This document shows, in pieces, positions 16,866 through 25,583 of a DNA stretch of 64,000 bases (its first letter is position 1; each line of letters begins with the position of its first letter). The notes below the pieces were generated by a model. The model saw only the letters and a program-made list of their open reading frames with translations, did not search any database and was not told the origin of the DNA. The position numbers were made by a program, and so were the translations under genes. The DNA lies in assembly GCA_963620595.1 (NCBI GenBank), contig CAVFAY010000006.1, positions 1-64,000 of the forward strand. The letters are read 5' to 3'. This DNA comes from Butyricicoccus_A sp963620595 (GTDB lineage: Bacteria; Bacillota; Clostridia; Oscillospirales; Butyricicoccaceae).

Positions 16866-17888
16866 ATGATTAAAGAAGCGATTGAAAAAATTGTCACCCG
16901 CGAAGACCTGACCTATGATGAAGCCTATCAGGTCATGAATGAAATTATGAGCGGCAAATCGACCCCGACACAGAACGCCGCATTTCTCGCTGCTCTCTCT
17001 ACCAAGAGCGCAAAGTTTGAGACCATTGACGAAATTTCCGGCTGTGCCGCTGCCATGCGTGAACACGCCATTCCAGTGGATACCGGCGATCTCAAATGCT
17101 TAGAAATCGTCGGAACCGGCGGTGACCGTTCCAATTCATTCAACATTTCTACGACTGCTTCGATTGTCATTGCGGCAGGTGGTCAGCCGGTAGCCAAGCA
17201 CGGCAACCGCGCAGCTTCCTCCAAATCCGGTGCTGCTGACTGTCTGGAAGCTCTCGGCGTCAACTTAAATCAGACACCGGAGACCTGCATCAAAGAGCTG
17301 CATGATGTCGGACTGTGCTTCTTCTTTGCACAGAAGTATCACACATCCATGAAATATGTCGGCGCCATTCGCAAGGAACTTGGATTCCGCACAATCTTCA
17401 ATATTCTCGGTCCGATCACCAATCCGTGCAAACCGTGCTATCAGGTTCTCGGCGTCTATGGCGAATATTTGGTCGAGCCAATGGCTCATGTACTGTCCAG
17501 TCTCGGCGTAGAACGCGGCATGGTCGTATTCGGTCAGGATACCATGGATGAAATTTCTATCAGCGCACCGACTACCGTATGCGAATTTACAAATGGTGAA
17601 TATAAGACCTACACCATTCAGCCGGAGGACTTCGGTTTCCCGCGCGGCAGCAAGAGCGACATTGTCGGCGGCACAGGCGAAGAAAATGCACAAATCACCC
17701 GTGATATTTTGTCTGGCAAGGAGCAGGGCACGAAACGCAATATTGTCCTGATGAACGCCGGTGCCGCTCTGTATATCTCCGGCAAGGCAGACACACTGGC
17801 TGACGGCATAAAGCTGGCTGCCCAGCTGGTTGACTCCGGAAAGGCCATGCAGACCCTGGAAGCCTATATCGCTGCATCCAACAAGTAA
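16866..17888 (+). CDS. trpD: Anthranilate phosphoribosyltransferase
   Basis: A 340-aa enzyme that transfers phosphoribose from PRPP to anthranilate. Motifs: GTGGDRSNSFNISTTASIV (PRPP-binding, about residues 79-97), KHGNRAASSKSGAADCLE, and RTIFNILGPITNPC. Length is the family norm. The start follows AAAGGAGCG. Third gene of the trp operon. Confidence 0.96.
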   Translation: MIKEAIEKIVTREDLTYDEAYQVMNEIMSGKSTPTQNAAFLAALSTKSAKFETIDEISGCAAAMREHAIPVDTGDLKCLEIVGTGGDRSNSFNISTTASIVIAAGGQPVAKHGNRAASSKSGAADCLEALGVNLNQTPETCIKELHDVGLCFFFAQKYHTSMKYVGAIRKELGFRTIFNILGPITNPCKPCYQVLGVYGEYLVEPMAHVLSSLGVERGMVVFGQDTMDEISISAPTTVCEFTNGEYKTYTIQPEDFGFPRGSKSDIVGGTGEENAQITRDILSGKEQGTKRNIVLMNAGAALYISGKADTLADGIKLAAQLVDSGKAMQTLEAYIAASNK

Positions 17889-17900
17889 GAGGATCGGATC

Positions 17901-18692
17901 ATGATATTAGACGAACTTGCTGCTTACGCACGGCAGCGTGTACTCGCTGACAAGCAGTCACACCCGTTAGATGAACTCAAAGAGCGCTGCAAAACGGTTT
18001 CTTCTCGAACGCCGTTTGCGTTTGAACAGGCTCTGCGTGGAGACGGCTTATCCTTTATTTGTGAAGTCAAGAAGGCTTCTCCTTCCAAAGGCATCATCGC
18101 AGAGCATTTTCCGTATCTGGATATTGCCAAAGAATATGAGCAAGCCGGAGCAGACTGCATCTCTTGTTTGACAGAACCCAAATGGTTTCTCGGTAGTGAT
18201 ACGATCTTTACCGACATTCGCGCAGCAGTACAGACACCGATGATTCGTAAGGATTTTACTGTTGATGAATACCAAATTTATCAAGCCAAGCTGATGGGTG
18301 CCGACGCTGTCCTGTTAATCTGTGCGATTTTGGACACCCAGACCATTGAACAGTATCTCGGCATCTGCGAGATGCTGGGGCTAACTGCTCTGGTCGAAGC
18401 ACACGACGCAAAGGAAATTCAATCCGCTGTCGCAGCCGGTGCTCGAGTCATCGGCGTCAACAATCGCAATTTGAAAGACTTCTCTGTCGATTTTTCCAAC
18501 GCCAGCCGTCTGCGCGATTTGATTCCGCCAGAGAGCTTATATGTAGCAGAATCCGGCGTGTCCTGCGCCAAGGATGTTGCAGACTTGAGAAGCATCGGCG
18601 CAGACGCCGTGCTCATGGGAGAAGTGCTCATGCGTGCACCGGACAAAGCTGCTCTGCTCGCTGAAATGAGAAATGCAGGTCTCCAGCCATGA
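17901..18692 (+). CDS. trpC: Indole-3-glycerol-phosphate synthase
   Basis: A 263-aa TIM-barrel enzyme that cyclises the carboxyphenylaminodeoxyribulose phosphate to indole-3-glycerol phosphate. Motifs: FICEVKKASPSKGII with the catalytic Lys (about residues 52-66), LTEPKWFLGS, RKDFTVDEYQIYQAK, LVEAHDAKEI, VIGVNNRNL and AESGVSCAKDV. It is not fused to TrpF. Its stop codon overlaps the trpF start (ATGA). Confidence 0.95.
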   Translation: MILDELAAYARQRVLADKQSHPLDELKERCKTVSSRTPFAFEQALRGDGLSFICEVKKASPSKGIIAEHFPYLDIAKEYEQAGADCISCLTEPKWFLGSDTIFTDIRAAVQTPMIRKDFTVDEYQIYQAKLMGADAVLLICAILDTQTIEQYLGICEMLGLTALVEAHDAKEIQSAVAAGARVIGVNNRNLKDFSVDFSNASRLRDLIPPESLYVAESGVSCAKDVADLRSIGADAVLMGEVLMRAPDKAALLAEMRNAGLQP

Positions 18693-19285
18693 AAGTAAAG
18701 ATTTGTGGCCTCAGTCGCCCAGCAGATATTGAAGCCGTCAATCAATATCAGCCGGATTATGCCGGTTTTATCATCAACTTTCCTAAAAGCCATCGAAATT
18801 GTACCCCAGAGCAGGTTCAAGCGCTTCACGCGCAATTATCTGACAGCATTCCCGCCGTTGGTGTAACCGTCAATCAGCCGCTGGAAACGGTTGCCGCTCT
18901 GTTGGAGCAAGGTGTGATTGACATCGCTCAGCTGCACGGGCAAGAAGATGAGTCATATATTTGCGAACTCAAGCGGCGTACCGGAAAACCAGTATGGAAA
19001 GCATTTCGCATTCGATCGGCTGATGACTTGGTTGCGGCGCGTGCCAGCAGTGCTGACATGATTCTGCTTGACAACGGCTATGGCACCGGCGAAACCTTCG
19101 ACTGGACGCTGGTTCGAGACATCGGACGCCCGTTTATCTTAGCAGGCGGCCTGTGTGAAAGCAACATTTCCGATGCTGCAAAGATGCATCCTGATGCCAT
19201 GGATATTTCCAGCGGTGTGGAAACCAATCGCGTCAAGGATCCCGAAAAAATTCGTATCCTGATTGAGAGAATAAGGAGTATTTAA
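18689..19285 (+). CDS. trpF: Phosphoribosylanthranilate isomerase
   Basis: A 198-aa TIM-barrel isomerase for the Amadori rearrangement between the TrpD and TrpC steps. Seen: MKVKICGLSRPADIEAV with catalytic Cys near residue 7, QLHGQEDESYI, LLDNGYGTGETFDW with the catalytic Asp, LAGGL and ISSGVETNRVKDPEKI. The start overlaps the trpC stop by 4 nt and ends one base before the trpB start. Confidence 0.95.
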   Translation: MKVKICGLSRPADIEAVNQYQPDYAGFIINFPKSHRNCTPEQVQALHAQLSDSIPAVGVTVNQPLETVAALLEQGVIDIAQLHGQEDESYICELKRRTGKPVWKAFRIRSADDLVAARASSADMILLDNGYGTGETFDWTLVRDIGRPFILAGGLCESNISDAAKMHPDAMDISSGVETNRVKDPEKIRILIERIRSI

Positions 19286-19286
19286 C

Positions 19287-20471
19287 ATGTCAAAAGGAAG
19301 ATTCGGCATTCACGGCGGACAGTATATCCCCGAAACTCTGATGAATGCCATTCAGAAATTGGAAGAAGCATACAACTATTATAAAAATGATCCGGCATTC
19401 AATGCAGAGCTGGAAGAACTGCTCAAGAATTACGTTGGTCGCCCATCTCTGCTGTACTATGCAGACAAAATGACCAAGGATCTGGGCGGCGCAAAGATTT
19501 ATCTCAAGCGAGAGGATCTCAATCATACCGGTTCCCACAAAATTAACAACGCTCTGGCACAGTGTCTGCTTGCCAAGAAAATGGGCAAAACCCGTGTCAT
19601 TGCAGAAACCGGTGCCGGTCAGCACGGCGTTGCAACGGCAACCGCTGCCGCTCTGCTCGGTTTGGAATGCGAAGTGTATATGGGTCGTCTGGACACTGAG
19701 CGTCAGGCACTTAACGTCTACCGCATGAAGCTGCTGGGCACCAAGGTGCATCCAGTAGACAGCGGCACTGCAACTCTGAAAGATGCCGTTTCTGAGACGT
19801 TCCGCGAATGGGTCAGCCGCATTGAGGATACTCATTATGTTCTCGGTTCCGTTATGGGTCCGCACCCGTTCCCAACCATCGTTCGTGATTTTCAGGCTGT
19901 AATTTCCAAGGAAATCAAACAGCAGATTTTGGAACAGGAAGGCCGTCTGCCGGATGCTGTCATTGCTTGTGTCGGCGGCGGTTCCAATGCCATCGGTGCC
20001 TTTTATAACTTTATCGAAGATGAAAGCGTTCAGCTGATCGGCTGCGAAGCTGCTGGCCGCGGAATTGACACCAAAGAAACGGCGGCTACGCTGTCCACCG
20101 GCCGTTTGGGCATTTTCCACGGTATGAAGTCCTACTTTTGCCAGGATGAATACGGTCAGATCGCACCGGTTTACTCGATTTCTGCCGGTCTGGATTATCC
20201 AGGTATCGGACCGGAGCATGCCATGCTGTTCGACTCCGGTCGTGCCAAGTATGTACCGATTACTGACGAAGAAGCCGTACAAGCCTTCGAATATCTGTCC
20301 CGCACAGAGGGCATTATTCCAGCGATCGAGTCCGCACATGCCATTGCGTATGCGCAGAAGCTCGCGCCGACAATGTCTCCGGATCAGATCATTGTTGTCA
20401 ATGTCTCCGGCCGCGGTGACAAGGACGTAGCAGCCATTGCACGTTACAGAGGGGAGGATCTTCATGACTAA
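19287..20471 (+). CDS. trpB: Tryptophan synthase beta chain
   Basis: A 394-aa PLP enzyme joining indole and serine. Motifs: FGIHGGQYIPETLM, YLKREDLNHTGSHKINNAL with the PLP Lys near residue 87, AETGAGQHGVATATAAALLG, CVGGGSNAIGAFYNF and HAIAYA near the C-terminus. It belongs to the TrpB1 type that complexes with TrpA. The 3' end overlaps the trpA start by 8 nt. Confidence 0.97.
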   Translation: MSKGRFGIHGGQYIPETLMNAIQKLEEAYNYYKNDPAFNAELEELLKNYVGRPSLLYYADKMTKDLGGAKIYLKREDLNHTGSHKINNALAQCLLAKKMGKTRVIAETGAGQHGVATATAAALLGLECEVYMGRLDTERQALNVYRMKLLGTKVHPVDSGTATLKDAVSETFREWVSRIEDTHYVLGSVMGPHPFPTIVRDFQAVISKEIKQQILEQEGRLPDAVIACVGGGSNAIGAFYNFIEDESVQLIGCEAAGRGIDTKETAATLSTGRLGIFHGMKSYFCQDEYGQIAPVYSISAGLDYPGIGPEHAMLFDSGRAKYVPITDEEAVQAFEYLSRTEGIIPAIESAHAIAYAQKLAPTMSPDQIIVVNVSGRGDKDVAAIARYRGEDLHD

Positions 20472-21243
20472 GATTGCAGATGCTTTTGCAGCTGGCAAAG
20501 CGTTTATTCCATTTTTGACCTGCGGTGATCCGGATTTAGAGACCACCGAAAAGCTGATTGGTGCCATGGCAGAAGCTGGCGCAGACCTCATCGAGCTCGG
20601 CATCCCGTTCTCTGACCCGACCGCCGAAGGTCCGGTTATTCAGGACGCCAACCTGCGCGCCCTGTCCACAGGCACTACTACCGATAAGATTTTTGACATG
20701 GTTCGCCGTGTGCGCAAAACCGTTTCTATTCCGATGGTATTTATGACCTATGCCAATGTCATCTTTTCCTATGGTGCGGATCGTTTTCTCCAAACCACTG
20801 CGGAAATCGGCATGAACGGCATTATTGTACCGGATGTTCCGTTCGAGGAAAAGCAGGAGTTTGAGCCGCTTTGCCAAAAATACGGTTTGGCTCAGATCTC
20901 CATGATTGCGCCGACTTCTCATGACCGCATTCGCGCGATTGCCGAACAGGCAAACGGTTTTCTGTACTGTGTTTCTTCTCTCGGCGTCACGGGCACTCGC
21001 TCGTCGATCACGACAGATATCGGTGCTATGGTCAAGCTCGTCAAAGAGGTCAAGGATATTCCGTGTGCTGTCGGCTTCGGCATTTCGACACCGGAACAGG
21101 CAGAGAGTATGTGTCGTCAGGCAGATGGTGCGATTGTCGGTTCGGCTATTGTAAAGCTCATCGCGCAGTACGGCAGAGACAGCGTGCAGCCAGTCGCAGA
21201 CTATGTGTGTTCCATGAAGAACGCCTGCCACAGCGCAGAATAA
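20464..21243 (+). CDS. trpA: Tryptophan synthase alpha chain
   Basis: A 259-aa TIM barrel that cleaves indole-3-glycerol phosphate and channels indole to TrpB. Seen: FIPFLTCGDPDLE, DLIELGIPFSDPTAEGPVIQ with catalytic Glu and Asp, PDVPFEE, GVTGTRSSI and GFGISTPEQ. The ATG at 20464 follows GGGGAGGA inside trpB. Last gene of the operon; a terminator follows. Confidence 0.95.
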   Translation: MTKIADAFAAGKAFIPFLTCGDPDLETTEKLIGAMAEAGADLIELGIPFSDPTAEGPVIQDANLRALSTGTTTDKIFDMVRRVRKTVSIPMVFMTYANVIFSYGADRFLQTTAEIGMNGIIVPDVPFEEKQEFEPLCQKYGLAQISMIAPTSHDRIRAIAEQANGFLYCVSSLGVTGTRSSITTDIGAMVKLVKEVKDIPCAVGFGISTPEQAESMCRQADGAIVGSAIVKLIAQYGRDSVQPVADYVCSMKNACHSAE

Positions 21244-21267
21244 CAATATATTTTATGTTTTTTTGTA

Positions 21268-21306
21268 ACAAACCATCCTCTTTTCACAGAAAGGGGATGG
21301 TTTTCC
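21268..21306 (+). terminator. trp operon terminator
   Basis: AACCATCC/GGATGGTT arms with an imperfect extension (CTCTTTT/AAAGG) and trailing TTTTCC. Confidence 0.65.
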
Positions 21307-21432
21307 ATTTGTCAATGCGCATTTTGCTGGATTCACCCGTTATTTTTTGTCTACTTTGACTATCACATTCTTGCTTCTTTGCTTTTTTTACGAATTTCTG
21401 TTCAAAATATCTGTAATTATACGAATTTTGCA

Positions 21433-21462
21433 TTGCAATACTGTGTATTTCTGATGTATAAT
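21433..21462 (+). promoter_or_regulatory. Promoter of Na+ decarboxylase operon
   Basis: TTGCAA (21433-21438) and TATAAT (21457-21462) are 18 bp apart. The roughly 115-nt leader to the GTG at 21584 has no motif I recognise; the rest of this 340-bp gap is the trp terminator and AT-rich sequence. Confidence 0.6.
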
Positions 21463-21583
21463 AACAGTGTTTGGATGGCCTGATTTGCGCGGCAAGAGGC
21501 GTTATGATCCGCATCATGTTCCGCCCAAAAACGTCATCCACTTATTTTCGTTATCTTTAATTACTTAAAGGAGCTGATACACT

Positions 21584-22972
21584 GTGCCAAAAAAACTGAA
21601 GATCACAGAGACCGTCCTTCGTGACGCCAACCAGTCTCTGTGCGCAACTCGTCTTCCGATGTCGGAATTCAAGCCGATTCTGGAGACCATGAACAAGGTT
21701 GGTTACCACTCCGTCGAGTGTTGGGGCGGTGCTACATTCGATTCCTGCCTTCGTTACCTGAACGAAGATCCGTGGGAGCGTCTGCGCACCATCCGCAAGG
21801 CTATGCCGGATACCAAGCTGCAGATGCTGCTGCGTGGCCAGAACATTCTGGGTTACAAGCACTACTCTGACGACACCGTTCGCGCTTTCGTTCGCAAGAG
21901 TGTCGAGAATGGCATCGACATCATCCGTATTTTCGATGCGCTCAACGATATGCGCAACATTGAGACCGCGGTTGATGAATGCCTGAAGGCCGGCGGCGAA
22001 GCACAGGGCACCATTTCTTACACCCAGTCTCCGGTTCATACACTGGAAAACTACGCAAAGCTCGGCAAGCAGATTGAAGATCTTGGCTGCCAGTCTCTGT
22101 GTATCAAGGACATGGCTGGCGTTATGAGCCCGCAGGAAGTATATGACCTCATCACTGCACTGAAGGCTGAGGTTAAGATTCCGATCGTTGTTCATACCCA
22201 TGCCACCACTGGTCTGGGCTCTATGACCTATCTGAAGGCTGTTGAGGCTGGCGCTGACGTCATCGACTGCGCGATCTCTCCGTTCGCAGGCGGTACTTCC
22301 CAGCCGTGCACCGAGGCTATGGATCATGTGCTCGTACAGATGGGCTATGAGACCGGTCTGGATCGCGCAGAGATGCGTAAGGTCAACGAATTCTTCGAGC
22401 CGATCAAGAAGGAATATGTAAAGGAAGGCAAGATCAACCCGTTCGTTATGAACGTCAACACCAACGCTCTCCACTACAAAATTCCGGGTGGTATGCTGTC
22501 CAACCTGATTGCAAACCTGACCGATATGAAGGCTCTGGATCGTCTGGACGAGGTTCTGGCTGAGGTTCCGAATGTTCGTAAGGACATGGGTTATCCGCCG
22601 CTCGTTACCCCGCTGAGCCAGATGGTTGGTTCTCAGGCTGTTAACAACGTTCTGATGGGTCAGCGTTACAAGAACATCACCAAGGAAATCCGCGCATACA
22701 TCCGCGGCGAGTACGGCAAGGCACCGGCTGAGATCAATCCGGAACTGGTAACCAAGGTTCTGGGCGAAGGCAACAAGCCGATGGAAGGCCGTTATGCAGA
22801 GACTCTGAAGCCGGAGATTCCGGAAGCTGTCAAGAAGCTGGAAGGTATCGCCGAGAGCGAAGAAGATGTTCTGTCCTATGTAGCATTCCCGCAGCAGGCT
22901 GAGAAGTTCTTCCAGTATCGCGAGGAGCACAAGGGCGTCAAGGTAACATATTCCATCAAGAAGGTTGACTAA
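21584..22972 (+). CDS. oadA: Oxaloacetate decarboxylase-type carboxyltransferase, alpha subunit
   Basis: A 462-aa HMGL/PYC-OADA-type carboxyltransferase that would move CO2 from oxaloacetate to biotin. Seen: TVLRDANQSLCATRL (metal and substrate site), WGGATFDSCLRYL, LLRGQNILGYKHY, CIKDMAGVMSP with the key Lys, and VHTHATTGLGSM with the metal HxH. The biotinyl domain fused at the C-terminus of Klebsiella OadA is absent; a separate carrier is encoded two genes on. The start is GTG behind AAAGGAG. A pyruvate-carboxylase B-subunit role is less likely given the membrane partners. Confidence 0.9.
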   Translation: MPKKLKITETVLRDANQSLCATRLPMSEFKPILETMNKVGYHSVECWGGATFDSCLRYLNEDPWERLRTIRKAMPDTKLQMLLRGQNILGYKHYSDDTVRAFVRKSVENGIDIIRIFDALNDMRNIETAVDECLKAGGEAQGTISYTQSPVHTLENYAKLGKQIEDLGCQSLCIKDMAGVMSPQEVYDLITALKAEVKIPIVVHTHATTGLGSMTYLKAVEAGADVIDCAISPFAGGTSQPCTEAMDHVLVQMGYETGLDRAEMRKVNEFFEPIKKEYVKEGKINPFVMNVNTNALHYKIPGGMLSNLIANLTDMKALDRLDEVLAEVPNVRKDMGYPPLVTPLSQMVGSQAVNNVLMGQRYKNITKEIRAYIRGEYGKAPAEINPELVTKVLGEGNKPMEGRYAETLKPEIPEAVKKLEGIAESEEDVLSYVAFPQQAEKFFQYREEHKGVKVTYSIKKVD

Positions 22973-22983
22973 GGAGGCAGACA

Positions 22984-23322
22984 ATGAACATTGGTGTAGG
23001 TGAAGCCCTGCTGATTTCGCTTTGTGGCTTCGTAACCGTATTCCTCCTTCTGCTTTTCCTGATTGTCGTCATTAAAATCATCACTGCTGTCATCGTTTCC
23101 CTGCAGGGTAAAGACGAAAAGTCTGCTGCTCCGGCAGCACAGACCGCTGCCCCAGTTGCTCCCACTCCAGCAAAGGAAGAAAAGCCTTCCAAGCCGTGGG
23201 ATGGCAAGCTGCAGCTGATCGATGTCGATGAAGAGACCGCGGCATGCATTATGGCCATCATCAGTGATGAGACCGACATTCCGCTGGACGAATTGCAGTT
23301 TAGACGCATTCAGGCGCTTTAA
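22984..23322 (+). CDS. oadG: Na+-pumping decarboxylase gamma/delta subunit
   Basis: A 112-aa small membrane subunit of the OadG/MmdD family: one N-terminal membrane helix (ALLISLCGFVTVFLLLLFLIVV, about residues 9-30), then an Ala/Pro-rich linker and a C-terminal acidic region (ETAACIMAIISDET) ending FRRIQAL, typical of the longer methylmalonyl-CoA-decarboxylase delta type. It tethers the carboxyltransferase to the membrane beta subunit. Lies 11 bp after oadA. Confidence 0.88.
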   Translation: MNIGVGEALLISLCGFVTVFLLLLFLIVVIKIITAVIVSLQGKDEKSAAPAAQTAAPVAPTPAKEEKPSKPWDGKLQLIDVDEETAACIMAIISDETDIPLDELQFRRIQAL

Positions 23323-23340
23323 TTGGAGGTACAAAACAAC

Positions 23341-23733
23341 ATGAAATATATTGTAACACTCAACGACAAACAGTATGAAGTTGAAGTAGAAAAGGGCAAG
23401 GCTGTCGCTGCTTACATCGGCGAAGCTCCAGCACCGGCTCCGGTTGCTGCTGCTCCGGCCGCTGCACCGGCTGCTACTCCAGCACCGGCTGCTGCCGCTC
23501 CGGCCGCTCCGGCAGGCGCAGGTGATCCGATCACTTCCCCGATGCCGGGCACCATCCTCGACATTCGCTGCCAGCAGGGTCAGACCGTAAAGAACGGCGA
23601 CATCCTGTTCATTCTGGAAGCAATGAAGATGGAAAACGAGATCTTTGCAAGCAAGGATGGTACGGTAACTTCCGTATGCGTATCCAAGGGCGCGTCGGTT
23701 GATACCGGCAGTGTTCTGTGCACCATCTCTTAA
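23341..23733 (+). CDS. Biotin carboxyl carrier subunit
   Basis: A 130-aa carrier protein. The N-terminal MKYIVTLNDKQYEVEVEKGKA block is followed by an Ala-Pro linker (about residues 34-67) and a biotinyl domain with EAMKMEN, the biotinylated Lys being near residue 96. It shuttles CO2 from the alpha to the beta subunit, like GcdC/MmdC. The ATG at 23341 follows GGAGGTACAAAACAAC; an upstream in-frame TTG overlaps that Shine-Dalgarno. Confidence 0.93.
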   Translation: MKYIVTLNDKQYEVEVEKGKAVAAYIGEAPAPAPVAAAPAAAPAATPAPAAAAPAAPAGAGDPITSPMPGTILDIRCQQGQTVKNGDILFILEAMKMENEIFASKDGTVTSVCVSKGASVDTGSVLCTIS

Positions 23734-23748
23734 CGGAGGTCGCGTACA

Positions 23749-24894
23749 ATGGAATTTTCTTTCACTACCGTTCTCGGTAAAATTCTCGGAGAATCGGGTT
23801 TTGCGGGTTTTGCAACTGACCCAAGATACCTTATTATGATTCTCATTTCGTTTGTCCTGTTGTACATGGGCATCGCAAAGAAATTTGAGCCGCTGCTGTT
23901 GGTTCCGATTGCATTTGGCATGCTGCTGGCAAATCTGCCGAACGCAAATATTATGCAGGACGGCGGTCTGCTCAACTATTTCTATTATGGCGTTAAATTT
24001 GATATTTATCCACCGCTGATCTTTATGGGCGTTGGTGCAATGACAGACTTTGGTCCGCTGATTGCCCGTCCTTCCTCCCTGTTGCTCGGTGCTGCTGCGC
24101 AGTTTGGTATCTTTGCCGCCTTCCTCGGCGCTCTGCTGATCTTCCATTTCCCGGTCAACGTCGCCGCTGCTATCGGCATTATCGGCGGTGCAGACGGTCC
24201 GACCGCTATCATGGTAACCTCTCAGCTGGCTCCGGATTATCTGTCCGCTATTGCTATTGCGGCGTACTCGTATATGGCATTGATACCAATGATTCAGCCG
24301 CCGATTATGAAAGCATTTACTCGCAAGGAAGACCGCAAGATCAAGATGACGCAGCTGCGCGAAGTTTCCAAGGCTGAGAAGATCATCTTCCCGATTGCTG
24401 TCGCTACCATCGTCATTCTGCTGCTGCCGGACACCGCTCCACTGATTGGTATGCTGATGCTGGGCAATCTGTTCCGCGAGTGCGGCGTATGCGATCGTCT
24501 GTCTGATACCGTTCAGAATGCTCTGATGAATTCTATCACCATCCTGCTCGGCACCTCCGTTGGCGCAACCGCTGCTGCAAGCACCTTCCTGACCAAGCAG
24601 ACCATCTTTATCATCATTCTCGGTCTGTGTGCATTCCTGCTCTCTACCTTTGGCGGCATCATCTTTGGCGACATCATGTGCTGGGTTACCAAGGGCAAGA
24701 TCAACCCGCTGATCGGTTCCGCTGGTGTATCCGCCGTTCCGATGGCTGCACGTGTGTCTCAGATTGAAGGTCAAAAAGAAAATCCGTCCAACTTCCTGCT
24801 CATGCACGCTATGGGTCCGAATGTTGCCGGTGTTATTGGCTCCGCTGCTGCTGCTGGCTTCTTCCTGAAGCTAGTTCCGATGCTGCTCGGCTAA
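23749..24894 (+). CDS. oadB: Na+-translocating decarboxylase beta subunit
   Basis: A 381-aa membrane protein of the OadB/GcdB/MmdB family that decarboxylates carboxybiotin and exports two Na+. Marks: FMGVGAMTDFGPLIARP, GIIGGADGPTAI (conserved Asp involved in Na+ binding), LIPMIQPPIMKAF, and GTSVGATAAASTFL with the second conserved cluster, near residues 265-278. It is last in the alpha-gamma-carrier-beta operon and is followed by a terminator. Confidence 0.93.
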   Translation: MEFSFTTVLGKILGESGFAGFATDPRYLIMILISFVLLYMGIAKKFEPLLLVPIAFGMLLANLPNANIMQDGGLLNYFYYGVKFDIYPPLIFMGVGAMTDFGPLIARPSSLLLGAAAQFGIFAAFLGALLIFHFPVNVAAAIGIIGGADGPTAIMVTSQLAPDYLSAIAIAAYSYMALIPMIQPPIMKAFTRKEDRKIKMTQLREVSKAEKIIFPIAVATIVILLLPDTAPLIGMLMLGNLFRECGVCDRLSDTVQNALMNSITILLGTSVGATAAASTFLTKQTIFIIILGLCAFLLSTFGGIIFGDIMCWVTKGKINPLIGSAGVSAVPMAARVSQIEGQKENPSNFLLMHAMGPNVAGVIGSAAAAGFFLKLVPMLLG

Positions 24895-24907
24895 TTTCTT
24901 CGTTATG

Positions 24908-24943
24908 ACAATCCCTTTCCGAAATTCGGAAGGGGATTTTTCA
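24908..24943 (+). terminator. Terminator after oadB
   Basis: AATCCCTTTCCG/CGGAAGGGGATT stem with loop AAATT, followed by TTTTTCAT. Confidence 0.85.
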
Positions 24944-25021
24944 TGCACAGCTTTACTATTTCGACAAAATCCAGTACAATAAAGTACAACAAAAGGATTA
25001 TCAGACAGGAGTTTTGCTATT

Positions 25022-25564
25022 TTGAAGAAAGTATTGATTGCATCGGATATTCATGGTTCCTCGTATTACTGCGGCTGGCTGCTCGACCGCATCGAAGAGG
25101 AACAGCCAGACCGCGTTGTATTGCTCGGCGATTTATTGTATCACGGTCCGCGCAACGATCTGCCAAAGGACTATGAGCCGAAAGATGTCATTTCTATGCT
25201 CAATGGCATTCGGGAGAAATTGCTGTGCGTGCGCGGAAACTGCGACACGGAAGTGGATCAAATGGTGTTGGATTTTCCAATTTTGGCAGACTATGCCGTA
25301 TTGATGCTGGGTGAACAGACGGTATACGTCACACACGGCCATCACTACAACGAACAGAACCCGCCTGCACTGTGCAGCGGTGATGTGTTATTGTGCGGAC
25401 ACACCCACATTCCCTGCTGTCATGAACACGAAACATTTACGTATTTGAACCCCGGTTCCGTTTCTATCCCTAAGAACGCCTCTCGTCCCAGCTATATGCT
25501 CTGGGAAAACGGCGTATTCACTTGGCATGACTTGCTGACCGGACAAAGCTATCTACCAGACTGA
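25022..25564 (+). CDS. yfcE: YfcE/MJ0936-type metallophosphoesterase
   Basis: A 180-aa calcineurin-like phosphodiesterase. Metal motifs in order are ASDIHGS (8-14), LLGDLLYHGPRN (about 38-49), RGNCDTEVD, THGHHYNE and GHTHIPC, all expected dinuclear-metal ligands. Family members hydrolyse phosphodiesters such as bis-pNPP; the physiological substrate is unknown. The start is TTG at 25022, with AGGAG upstream. Lies 19 bp before the CoA-transferase gene and is likely co-transcribed with it. Confidence 0.9.
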   Translation: MKKVLIASDIHGSSYYCGWLLDRIEEEQPDRVVLLGDLLYHGPRNDLPKDYEPKDVISMLNGIREKLLCVRGNCDTEVDQMVLDFPILADYAVLMLGEQTVYVTHGHHYNEQNPPALCSGDVLLCGHTHIPCCHEHETFTYLNPGSVSIPKNASRPSYMLWENGVFTWHDLLTGQSYLPD

Positions 25565-25583
25565 CAGGAAGAAGGACGTCTAT

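Noticed and set aside
21557..22984. Long antisense frame over oadA
   Set aside because: Shadow of the oadA coding frame; no start signal, no family similarity.
22969..24807. 612-codon antisense frame across the decarboxylase operon
   Set aside because: Spans three real genes on the other strand and has no domain I recognise.
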